This document shows positions 42,301 to 46,693 of a DNA stretch of 64,000 nt, in pieces. The position numbers and the translations under genes are program-made. The stretch spans positions 2,480,001-2,544,000 of the forward strand of contig CM034233.1 in the NCBI GenBank assembly GCA_019916065.1, written 5' to 3'. Origin of the DNA: Vitellaria paradoxa (Eukaryota; Streptophyta; Magnoliopsida; Ericales; Sapotaceae). Within the stretch, counting starts at the first letter, position 1, and each line of letters opens with the position of its first letter. The notes under the pieces were generated by a model. That model was not told where the DNA came from, ran no database searches, and saw only the letters and a list, made by a program, of their open reading frames with translations.

Positions 42301-43592
42301 TTGAAAAGGGGCCTTTAAAAGCACAAGCATTCCTTTCTTTCCAAATGTGATACACCATAGCTGCCCAAACAAGCTTGCATGTTCTTTTGTGTAGGCTATT
42401 CCCACTAAATTTTCCCACGGCCCAATCAATTTCTTCCTTCCACGGTTGGACTGGCTTAGTAACCATGCACTTTTGTAACATGAGATGTCTAACTTCGGTA
42501 GAGAAAGAGCAAGAGAAAAATAGATGGTCCAAGGTCTCATTATTATGTCCACATAAGCAACAAAGTGGATCAACACTCATGCCCCAGGTTGCAAGTTTAT
42601 CTTTGGTACTAAGTCTTCCTTTTATTGCAAGCCACAATATGAAAGTATGACGGGAAATGTGATTAGGAAACCAGAGGAGAGTGTGCCAATGTACCTTTGG
42701 GCCGTGCTCCCTTATTGCCTCCCAAGTAGCCGCAGCATTGAAGCTCTTTGTCTTGGAGACCAACCAAATAAATTCATCTTCTATGGCATAATTTGGTTGG
42801 TAATCAAGAGGACTGTCAAGAATTATCTCTCGTAGTTCCCAAGTGACACGGGACTTTCTCCACATGTTTATTAAAGGCCATTTCCACTGCTTATTATGGA
42901 TCACACCTGAGACTTTTGCATTCTCTGGAAGACCTGCATCATATGCTACTCTTTGACCATACTTAGGAATTAAAGGGCCTTTTGGGTGCCAATTCGAGTA
43001 CCAAAGTGATATAGAGCATCCATTGCCAACCTTGTATTTGGATATGGATGTAGCTTCCCTTTGCAATTTGAGAATTTTCCTCCAATTCTAGGAGCAATCT
43101 GATGGAGCCTTGACTTCCCGGAAGCATCTACCTTTGAGAAGGTTGGATTATAATTTTTGATTGTCTTGGTGTGATTTGTAATTAATTTCGTTGAATTTAT
43201 GTGGTTAGTTTGTAATTAATTGTGTTGAACTTATGTGGTTGTTTGTGATGTATGATTTTGATTTGAGTTTATTTTAATAAGTGAAAAGGTAGTTACTACA
43301 TAATTTTTTTTTATTTTGAAAAAAATCATTTCTCCAAATCCTCCACCGACTCCTCTCTCTCTCTCTATTCCACAAGTCAGTTTCTAGGGTTTACTCATAT
43401 TTAAATAATTTTATGGATTTTTGTGCGTGATTGTGTTATTTTAGTTCCATTGATTGTGATGAATTCTCTTGCTAACTAGAAAAACATTTACCTGCACTTG
43501 ATTTCCTTAGTTGGATGCATGGTAGTAGCTGATATCATTTTTTTTTTTTTTAATTGTTTCAGATTGCTAGAAGAACTCGGAGGCGTAAATGA
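2554..43592 (+). CDS. PDS5B: Sister chromatid cohesion protein PDS5 homolog (PDS5B-like), 5' end outside window
   Basis: PDS5 binds the cohesin ring in the nucleus and regulates its loading, release and acetylation; plant PDS5 also acts in DNA repair and meiosis. Exons: 2554-2751, 2883-3064, 4080-4200, 9787-10008, 10174-10390, 10496-10641, 10731-10888, 10979-11128, 11198-11246, 12294-12482, 14685-14864, 16108-16247, 17187-17313, 17591-17740, 17860-17928, 26721-26857, 28187-28304, 28692-28826, 28933-29126, 29201-29348, 29425-29562, 29658-29744, 30938-31423, 31596-31663, 31748-31799, 35497-35583, 36188-36216, 37494-37612, 38541-38614, 43563-43592. Phases close at every junction, giving 1399 codons and TGA. 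All junctions are GT-AG except one GC donor at 29563. Landmarks are [11 protein letters not shown] near the start, [31 protein letters not shown] and [14 protein letters not shown]. As I recall the family, these resemble Arabidopsis PDS5B more than PDS5A. The first exon (~45-60 residues) must lie upstream. No frameshift or internal stop was found, so the gene looks functional despite transposon-filled introns. Confidence 0.92.
4201..9786 (+). other. 5.6-kb PDS5 intron
   Basis: This intron holds a 40-bp minisatellite (5026-5226) within a block of LTR-like character (about 4570-5300, with TTTAACGTGGAAACCC near 4647). It also has a TATA-like TTATAAATAGATC at about 7605 followed by CT-rich sequence, and a short 2x tandem repeat at 8468-8523. 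The open frames in it (for example 6009-6302 and minus 7352-7648) show no recognisable domain. Confidence 0.7.
5026..5226 (+). repeat. 40-bp minisatellite, about five units
   Basis: Five successive units start with CCTTRARCRYTAGGRAA and continue with a CTT(C)CTTAAARTATTTCYAACC core, with a few substitutions each. The unit is 40 bp. The last unit is the most diverged. It lies in a retroelement-like block inside a PDS5 intron. Confidence 0.8.
9787..11246 (+). CDS. PDS5B: PDS5 exons 9787-10008 to 11198-11246: HEAT-repeat body, part 1
   Basis: Six closely spaced exons encode 314 residues, starting [16 protein letters not shown] and ending LQKNKE. The stretch [17 protein letters not shown], then [17 protein letters not shown] and [20 protein letters not shown], are successive HEAT repeats. 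[19 protein letters not shown] followed by [20 protein letters not shown] matches the PDS5B-type core as I recall it. Exon 10731-10888 reads straight through an internal GTATC at 10804; splicing there would drop a conserved segment. Codons are split at 10390/10496, 10888/10979 and 11128/11198. Introns here are only about 70-170 bp, in contrast to the 5.6-kb intron just upstream. Confidence 0.92.
11247..12293 (+). other. PDS5 intron 11247-12293
   Basis: About 1 kb with an A-run at 11622-11640 followed by a less AT-rich stretch (11650-11790), which is probably the remnant of an unidentified repeat. No exon or recognisable domain is seen. Confidence 0.6.
12294..17928 (+). CDS. PDS5B: PDS5 exons 12294-12482 to 17860-17928: HEAT-repeat body, part 2
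   Basis: Six exons encode 285 residues: [100 protein letters not shown] and [16 protein letters not shown]. The order and the recognisable motifs (GDxHPHFxFLRLL, CLEGTRxQSKxAV, [12 protein letters not shown]) follow plant PDS5. The block ends SCKWK at a GTGAGT donor. It joins in frame across the 8.8-kb transposon-filled intron to [13 protein letters not shown] at 26721, reconstituting the family motif around 'CKxKIxGLKxLVKSF'. Confidence 0.92.
12483..14684 (+). other. PDS5 intron 12483-14684
   Basis: About 2.2 kb. Short open frames (13404-13968 and 13934-14146) show no family I recognise and overlap each other in several frames. I see nothing else supportable. Confidence 0.6.
14865..16107 (+). 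other. PDS5 intron 14865-16107 with a local duplication
   Basis: A very AT-rich intron of about 1.2 kb. Apart from the 92-bp direct duplication at 15384-15568, nothing is recognisable. Confidence 0.65.
15384..15568 (+). repeat. Tandem duplication, 92-bp unit
   Basis: AGGTTTTTAATAAGACACAA... (15384-15475) is followed directly by AGGTTTTTAATAAAACACAA... (15476-15568). Both end in ATGGCAACC. The units differ by a few substitutions and small indels. Confidence 0.85.
16248..17186 (+). other. PDS5 intron 16248-17186
   Basis: Ordinary AT-rich intron sequence. The open frame 16380-16658 has no recognisable content. Confidence 0.6.
18250..19823 (+). pseudogene. L1-type LINE reverse transcriptase fragment, upstream part
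   Basis: The plus strand reads [20 protein letters not shown], then [11 protein letters not shown] (an FADD-type catalytic motif), then [20 protein letters not shown] and [10 protein letters not shown]. This is the order of the plant L1 reverse transcriptase and its downstream thumb region. It is broken by stops (18484) and frameshifts (about 18690) and is 5' truncated near 18250. The part after 19217 continues towards the zinc-finger RVT region. A copia element interrupts it at 19824 and the remainder resumes at 23446. Confidence 0.85.
19824..20003 (-). repeat. 3' LTR of copia element 1
   Basis: A 180-bp copy beginning TGTAAACTTGAGAATAATTT on the plus strand. It lies next to the polypurine tract, which on the plus strand is the C-run CTCCCCCTCAAGC just after it. 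Confidence 0.88.
20011..20548 (-). pseudogene. Copia element 1: RNase H end
   Basis: The frame at 20011-20259 reads [20 protein letters not shown] and [16 protein letters not shown], then [11 protein letters not shown]. This is the conserved C-terminal copia RNase H block with its 'DNQ' and 'HIExDCHFxR' motifs. The upstream half (20260-20548) is broken by stops. Confidence 0.85.
20549..21909 (-). pseudogene. Copia element 1: reverse transcriptase, with a 12-residue tandem duplication
   Basis: The minus-strand frame 21175-21909 has the entry region [20 protein letters not shown] and [20 protein letters not shown]. The YVDD catalytic motif is readable at about 20905-20920, and the thumb follows at 20549-20860 ([11 protein letters not shown]). 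A perfect 36-bp repeat (21388-21423 and 21424-21459) duplicates 12 residues, including [11 protein letters not shown], in frame. The remainder is interrupted by stops and frameshifts. Confidence 0.85.
22040..22494 (-). pseudogene. Copia element 1: integrase core fragment
   Basis: Two overlapping minus-strand frames carry [16 protein letters not shown] and [13 protein letters not shown], the conserved second Asp and the Glu region of the copia integrase core, followed by a zone with [13 protein letters not shown]. The frame is shifted between them. The N-terminal zinc-binding part is missing. Confidence 0.85.
23266..23445 (-). repeat. 5' LTR of copia element 1
   Basis: It begins with the same TGTAAACTTGAGAATAATTT as the other LTR and is adjacent to the primer-binding site at 23254-23265. 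The outer end is followed by GAAGG. Confidence 0.88.
23446..23640 (+). pseudogene. L1-type LINE fragment, downstream part after the copia insertion
   Basis: Immediately after the copia target duplication the frame reads AWKLALFF and [11 protein letters not shown], the 'WxxWKERNxRxF' motif that ends plant L1 ORF2. This shows that the LINE was present first and was split by the copia element. The 3' end is not defined by a clear poly(A) run. Confidence 0.75.
24080..24520 (+). repeat. Diverged tandem duplication, about 215-225-bp unit
   Basis: Unit 1 from about 24080 and unit 2 from about 24290 share, in the same order, AGRCTTGG, a T-run with CTAAA, TTTAAATTKRR, a GTTGATCAT/TTTGACCAC block, AAAAAATTATTRYCAAATCCTA and TCTCTATTCA. 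Substitutions and indels are frequent, so the duplication is old. Confidence 0.6.
24700..24903 (+). mobile_element. LINE 3' tail
   Basis: GGTTACATCATAGACACTCAG and GAGTGGCATCGCGTTGATGCC, then CTTTTTCTAATATATTTTTA, TTCAATAAA and an A-run, form the typical plant L1 3' end (a 'GGCATCxxxTTGATGCC'-type ending). Nothing upstream is clearly coding. Confidence 0.6.
24946..24975. repeat. (AT)n microsatellite
   Basis: About 15 uninterrupted AT units. Confidence 0.95.
25990..26092 (+). mobile_element. LINE-like 3' tail
   Basis: TTTGGTGGCATCCCCTAAATG then CCCTTTTATAATAAAATTAT, ending in an A-rich run. This resembles the 3' end of plant L1 elements. It is short, with no coding part assigned. Confidence 0.45.
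26239..26318 (+). repeat. Perfect 40-bp tandem duplication
   Basis: The unit starting GTCTGGTTTAAC and ending GTGCATT occurs twice head-to-tail without a mismatch (26239-26278 and 26279-26318). Perfect identity suggests a recent event. It is in a PDS5 intron. Confidence 0.95.
26721..29744 (+). CDS. PDS5B: PDS5 exons 26721-26857 to 29658-29744: C-terminal HEAT region
   Basis: Seven exons encode 319 residues. The acceptor at 26721 (TGGCTTACAG) keeps frame and family alignment; the CAG 32 bp upstream (before 26689) does not. Conserved stretches are [73 protein letters not shown] and [17 protein letters not shown]. The exon 29425-29562 ends AAAAGAAAG followed by GCAAGT, a GC-AG donor. Using the GT 3 bp further on would give a stop three codons into the next exon. 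The last exon, 29658-29744, is less conserved and is supported mainly by frame and splice sites. Confidence 0.9.
26858..28186 (+). other. PDS5 intron 26858-28186
   Basis: It contains an unassigned open frame (27094-27330, see separate entry) and a CT-rich tract at 28144-28170 just before the acceptor. Otherwise AT-rich. Confidence 0.65.
27094..27330 (+). other. Unrecognised 78-codon open frame inside a PDS5 intron
   Basis: The frame [15 protein letters not shown]... runs through [28 protein letters not shown] and [16 protein letters not shown] to a TGA. Its composition (charged, helical, balanced codons) looks more like real protein than the AT-rich frames around it. It has no exon phase fit to PDS5 that I can defend. 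It may be a captured gene fragment or the 3' end of an unrecognised retrosequence. I do not recognise the family. Confidence 0.3.
29563..29657 (+). other. PDS5B: GC-AG intron in PDS5
   Basis: The donor reads AAG then GCAAGT and the acceptor TTTACAG. GC donors are the main non-canonical class of U2 introns and normally need a strong AG|GCAAGT context, which this one has. The GT within GCAAGT would change frame and hit a stop at once. Confidence 0.8.
29905..30014 (+). repeat. 27-bp palindromic repeat, cluster 1 (three copies)
   Basis: The units are about 29905-29928, 29958-29984 and 29988-30014. The last two are spaced 30 bp apart. Left arm is GAAAGCGTTGAT, right arm GTTAACGCCTTC (or a close variant), each the imperfect complement of the other. 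A weaker copy may precede at about 29869. Confidence 0.75.
30592..30740 (+). repeat. 27-bp palindromic repeat, cluster 2 (four copies)
   Basis: The units are 30592-30618, 30624-30650, 30681-30707 and 30714-30740, each starting GAAG or GAAA and ending TTTC or CTTT. They are the same length as those of cluster 1 but more diverged (for example GAAGGTGTTGAT... and GAAAGCTTCAAT...). Spacing varies from 32 to 57 bp. Confidence 0.75.
30821..30869. repeat. (CT)n then (GT)n compound microsatellite
   Basis: About 16 CT units run into a GTGCGTGTGTGTG stretch. It lies about 70 bp upstream of the acceptor of exon 30938-31423 and may serve as part of the pyrimidine-rich region. Confidence 0.9.
30938..31423 (+). 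CDS. PDS5B: PDS5 exon 30938-31423: charged linker between HEAT and Tudor regions
   Basis: This is the largest exon, 162 codons in phase 0 at both ends. It starts [15 protein letters not shown] after a GTATCAG acceptor and ends SLFSLK at a GTACGT donor. It is rich in Ser, Lys, Glu, Asp and His and contains a basic [11 protein letters not shown] patch that could serve as a nuclear-localisation or phosphorylation site. It is probably disordered. The position, between the HEAT solenoid and the Tudor-like domain, is where plant PDS5 proteins carry a poorly conserved linker. I could not align it residue by residue with any family member. Confidence 0.88.
31596..35583 (+). CDS. PDS5B: PDS5 exons 31596-31663, 31748-31799, 35497-35583: Tudor-like domain
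   Basis: Sixty-nine residues form the domain: [16 protein letters not shown], then [14 protein letters not shown], then [20 protein letters not shown]. This is the plant PDS5 Tudor-like fold ('xxGxRIKVWWPxDKxFYxGTVxxYDxxxxxHxVxYxDGDVExLxLxxExW'). The family is proposed to bind modified histone tails. Two positions usually aromatic differ here: the second Trp of 'VWWP' is Ser, and 'FYxG' is FCSA. That could weaken an aromatic cage, but this is inference. The third exon is separated from the second by a 3.7-kb intron with TRIM-like units and a LINE. Confidence 0.92.
32604..33866 (+). mobile_element. TRIM-like tandem short LTR units with primer-binding sites
   Basis: Unit A (32604-32715) starts TGTTGGG and ends CTAACA; the next 12 bases, TGATATCAAAGC, match the initiator-Met-tRNA primer site TGGTATCAGAGC at 10 of 12. 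Unit B (32783-33658 without the LINE) ends AATAACA and is followed by TGATATCAGAGC (11 of 12). A third, more diverged unit C (about 33716-33866) follows. Units of about 110-150 bp with only about 60 bp between them and no coding capacity fit a TRIM in tandem. The boundaries of B and C are approximate. Confidence 0.55.
32858..33600 (+). mobile_element. 5'-truncated L1-type LINE with poly(A)
   Basis: The frames read [20 protein letters not shown] and [20 protein letters not shown], then [18 protein letters not shown] (the zinc-finger RVT motif CX2C...HX4-5C). After a stop at 33209 comes [18 protein letters not shown]. It ends in an A-run (about 33582-33600). The flanks are a target duplication, AGTTTCCATTTCCCTA (32841-32856) and AGTTTTCATTTCCCTA (33601-33616), with one mismatch. 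It inserted into TRIM-like unit B. Confidence 0.85.
34254..34838. mobile_element. Candidate MITE with GGCCCAGTTTGG-like ends
   Basis: The left end GGCCCAGTTTGGTGCAAC and the reverse-complemented right end GGGCATAGTTTGGTACAAGG are similar inverted termini, both followed by AATGGA-rich sequence. A shorter pair also exists: 34380 reverse complemented reads GGCCTAGTTTGATT. It is uncertain which pair is the true boundary, and no target duplication is clear. Confidence 0.35.
35584..37493 (+). other. PDS5 introns 35584-36187 and 36217-37493
   Basis: Two AT-rich introns of about 0.6 and 1.3 kb around the 29-bp exon. No repeat or coding feature is recognisable. Confidence 0.6.
36188..38614 (+). CDS. 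PDS5B: PDS5 exons 36188-36216, 37494-37612, 38541-38614: basic C-terminal tail
   Basis: These three small exons give 74 residues with many Lys, Arg, Asn and Gly: [10 protein letters not shown], then [32 protein letters not shown], and [20 protein letters not shown]. The first exon is only 29 bp. Codons split as TG/T at 36216 and G/GG at 37612, and all join cleanly. The region is typical of the low-complexity basic tails after the Tudor domain in plant PDS5. Without splicing at 38615 the frame would run 26 codons further to a TGA at 38690-38692. Confidence 0.85.
37613..38540 (+). other. PDS5 intron 37613-38540
   Basis: A CT microsatellite (38080-38115) with one interruption is the only notable content. 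Confidence 0.65.
41288..42010 (+). repeat. Local repeat, copies 1 and 2 (copy 2 split by an RTE remnant)
   Basis: Copy 1 (41288-about 41512) holds GAAAAGGTAGTTAC, TCCTCCACCGACC, a CT-rich block, GTCAGTTTCTAGGGTTAATT, CATATTCAAATAA and GTGTGATTGTGTTGTTTTAG-type sequence. Copy 2 (about 41515-42010) repeats the second half (CATAGGTCAGTTCATAAGG and so on) and is interrupted at 41604. Both copies end in TTCTTCCRGTTTRAATTT. A third copy is at 43267. Confidence 0.75.
41604..41941 (+). pseudogene. RTE-type LINE 3' remnant
   Basis: The plus strand reads [35 protein letters not shown] and CESMEIARS with several stops, then ends at a GGTTTGGTTT tail. It is the same family as the element at 50790. The 11 bases TTTAAGTGTGT precede it (41593-41603) and follow it (41942-41952), a likely target duplication. 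It inserted into copy 2 of the local repeat. Confidence 0.8.
42100..43150 (-). mobile_element. L1-type LINE 3' part (minus strand) with zinc-finger RVT domain
   Basis: The minus-strand frame 42212-43066 is open for 284 codons. It reads [19 protein letters not shown], then [20 protein letters not shown], then [18 protein letters not shown] (the CX2C...HX4C zinc-finger RVT motif) and [16 protein letters not shown]. This is the end of plant L1 ORF2. A T-run at 42101-42114 marks the 3' poly(A). Flanks with related sequence (about 42078-42103 and 43158-43183, starting TGATTGTYTTGR) may be a target duplication. The reverse-transcriptase part is missing. Confidence 0.85.
43267..43462 (+). repeat. 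Local repeat, copy 3, just upstream of the last exon
   Basis: It matches copy 1 closely: GAAAAGGTAGTTACTACATA, ATCCTCCACCGACTCC, a CT tract, CCACAAGTCAGTTTCTAGGG, TTTTTGTGCGTGATTGTG and TTTTAGTTCCATTGATTG. It ends about 100 bp before the acceptor of the 30-bp exon. The CT-rich element looks like a duplicated block and not a gene. Confidence 0.8.
43563..43592 (+). CDS. PDS5B: PDS5 last coding exon (30 bp)
   Basis: After a long polypyrimidine tract and TTTCAG, the sequence reads IARRTRRRK followed by TGA. It is in phase 0 with exon 38541-38614, and the strongly basic end is what plant PDS5 tails look like. The alternative is that the protein ends by read-through at 38692. I prefer the spliced form because the acceptor is strong and the residues are basic. 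The intron between is 4.9 kb and full of transposon pieces, so cDNA is needed to be certain. Confidence 0.7.
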   Translation: MARRTRRRK

Positions 43593-46500
43593 GTCATTAT
43601 TTCATGTTGTAAAAGCAACAAATTTTTCTAGCCTTCAGACCAGAAACAACATTACATGTAGGAAGTCCTTGGGCAGGCTCTTTCCTTTCTAGAATGAGAG
43701 GCTAAGAAACTTATACACGAGGCACTAAAATATTCTCTCCCGGTTTGATTGGCCTTCCTATTGTAATTAGCCTGAATTGAGGAATGAGCTGTGTAAATAA
43801 TTATATTAGGTCTTGCTATCTATTGATTTTGGTTGGGATGATGAGCAAGTTTAGAATGAAGTTATTGACAGCTTGTTTGATGGATCCTTTTGTTTTTGGC
43901 AACCTTTCATTCATTTTGCCCAGTTTGAAACAATGAAGCAGATGTTAGGAAGCAATGTAATGTATTGCTCAAACTTGTATAACATTCTGGGTTCAGGTTC
44001 TAAGAAATTAGCAAAGGTATATTTTTCTTATACATTTAATATGCAAGGACAGAACACAGCATATTGCGAGATCGCGGGCCCTTCTGATTTTTTTTTCTTT
44101 TTTTTTTTTTAATTTTATTGTATACCTATAAATTTTGGGCCTAGTAGGAGGCATCATGTTGTGTGATACAAATATGAATTCTGATGAAGTTTATGGTTTT
44201 GAAATTTTTATACGTTGTTTTAATTTATATATTACTGTAAAATCCATATGTTATAGTTTTAAAATGTTTTTACAGTATTTTAATTTTTATATTAATTAAA
44301 AAAACATATTTAAATCTAAGGTCTCGTTTGGTTTTTTTTATTTTTGTTTTCTATTTTTTTGTTTTGCACATTTAACAATAAGGAAAATAGTTTAAAATTT
44401 ATTTGGTTATTTATTTTTTTCAAATTTTGTTTTAAAAAATAGAAAATAAGTCTACACATGAAATAAAAAATGGTAAAAAATTATTTTGAGATTTTTTAAC
44501 TCAAAACAAGAAAAATTTCGAAATAATAAAAATAAAGTATTTTTTATTTTTTCATTTTGAGATTTTTAACACATAAAATAAAAATAAAAAACAAAAAAGC
44601 ACTTTAGATATCTTAATTTTGTTTTTAAAAATTTTTAATTGGAGTCATATTATTTTTCTCTGATTATAAACTCAATTCCTTTCTTTCCCCCTTTTTCCGT
44701 CGCACTAACCTGCCTACTCAGCAGGATTTTAAAGTTCAAAAACAAATAACTAAAAATTTAAACAAATGCTTAAGCTTAATAAAGATATATATATATTTAA
44801 ATAAGTGGTAAAATAAGTTAATATAGTTCTTTATTTAAATTTGAAATAAATTAATATAATCAATTTTAAATATAATTTTATGTATTCCGCATTTGGAAGC
44901 TGGATTATAGTTTTGTTTTTTAGTTGAATGCACACAAAATTTTCCTTAATTGCTATTTATTTATATATATTTGAAAACCATTATTGTTCGGATATAAATT
45001 TTTTTTTAGATTTTTGTAAGAGAAATATTAATCTTATTATATTTAAATTTGTTTTCATCACTGTAAAATAATATCATTATATCCAGATCTTGTGAGAGGT
45101 AAAGTCATATGTAATAATAACATTGTGTATGCTTTTTTTTTTTTCATTTTATTTTATGACAAATTCTTCTTGGAATAATTATTTTTTATAATTATCTAAA
45201 ACAAAAAATAATCATGTTTATAAACCAATGGTTCAAATAAAGAATTGCTTTTTGTGTGTGAGGGGATTAATATGGTAGTATGGATTAATTGTTAGACAAG
45301 AAAACTACAACGTTTTGTTATTTATGGTGTACTAATTAAAATATGACAAATAATATATTATGCATCAATTTAAAACTTTTTAAAATTTCTGTTACATAAA
45401 AGATTTGAGATTTCTTAAATTTGGATTAGTTGTTATCTAATAATTTCTCATATGGAATATATACCTTTTAGTTTTATTGGATATTGTAAAATTATTAAAA
45501 TTTGTTTGACATAATTGTTAATTTTTAGTTTTTGTATTTGTTTTTTTATTTTTAGATTTCATTTTCACAAAAAAAAAAAAAAATAAAAACACGCTTAATA
45601 ATTGTAGTTATTAGTTAATAGGTGTAATCTCGTAAAGATGGTTGCAGGCACTAGGCAGTGACTAGTTAGGGGTAGTGGAGGTAATAGTTAGCTTGCAGCA
45701 GTCAGAGATGAGTGGCAATTTCTAAACCATTGAGACGGTCACTTAGGACCTTATAAAAATATTTAAAAATTTTATTAATAATAAAATATTAAATAATAAT
45801 TTAAACTAATCAACATTTAATGAATTTATGAAACTTTTCTTTTTTTTTTCTCCAACTTTTGAACTTTTTACTTTATTTATACATGTCATAAGTAGAAAAA
45901 TATTTTGAATTTTTTACTTTAATTCTATACATACATGTTATAATTATCTCATATTTAATGCATTAGTTATTGTTTTTTAATTTTTTAAAGTCTATCTGAT
46001 AAAAAAAAACTTTTGAATTTCTAACTTTTAACTTTATGAAATAATTAAAAACATGTATTAATTATTATTTTTTAATTTTATTTAATTAAGTAGGTTGAAC
46101 CTGTCTAAAAGTTTCACCTAAACTCTTAAATATTTTTTTAAAAAATTTCTAGACACAATCCTGATTACTCGAAGATTAGTGATAGCAGTTACCAGTTGGT
46201 TGTGGCAAAGGTAATGATAGTGATAGTAGGTATTAGGTTATATTTTAATTAGTAGTCATGGTGATTGTGAAGAAAATAAAAATTAAAAAAAAATTTTAGT
46301 TTGCATAACTTTTAAAAATTCTAAAAAAAATTTTGATTTTTTTAAAACTGAAATTGAAAATAAACATTATTAAACGAATTTTCGTATTTAATTTTTAAAA
46401 AAATGAAAATGAAAATAAAAATCTAAAAACTAAAAATCTTATCAAAACGGAACCAATAGCTACAATGAAACAGTCGGTTCCCAATGTGGTTCGGGTGAGC

Positions 46501-46693
46501 CAATTTCCGTCCAAAAAATAACCAAAGCCCCAACTCGGCCAACCCCACCTTTGCCATCCGACCGGACTGGGCTTATTGTTTTTGACGACTAACCCTGCAA
46601 GGAAACGCGATTGCAAAGGGAGATCCGAAACTCAAGTATCCGATTGACCCGGTGTTGCAGGGAATCCCTTCCTCCTCGCTTCACCCTACAAAG
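43593..46693. other. PDS5 3' UTR and intergenic space to SGTA
   Basis: The first few hundred bases are probably PDS5 3' UTR; the poly(A) site cannot be placed. From about 44320 to 46455 the DNA is extremely AT-rich without convincing open frames. Its ends are similar (GGTCTCGTTTGGTTTT at left; reverse-complemented right end GGTTCCGTTTTGATAAG), which may mean an inserted non-autonomous element. From about 46455 base composition rises towards 50% GC up to the SGTA start. Confidence 0.55.
46455..46693 (+). promoter_or_regulatory. SGTA: SGTA upstream region and 5' UTR
   Basis: Composition changes abruptly from AT-rich repeats to a GC-balanced stretch ending at the SGTA start codon. This is expected of a housekeeping-type plant promoter and 5' UTR. 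No TATA box is clear. The transcription start cannot be placed from sequence alone. Confidence 0.5.

Larger units (their letters stand above)
38615..43562 (+). other. 4.9-kb last PDS5 intron
   Basis: It contains a (TAA) microsatellite (about 39313-39343), a T17-G11 run (39829-39856), the RTE remnant (41604-41941), three copies of a local repeat (41288-43462) and a minus-strand LINE (42100-43150). The 30-bp terminal exon follows, preceded by a T-run (43538-43551). Confidence 0.75.

Noticed and set aside
46395..46616. Minus-strand open frame just upstream of SGTA
   Set aside because: Located in the SGTA promoter/5' UTR region, starting at a random Met and running into low-complexity Phe-rich sequence; no family.
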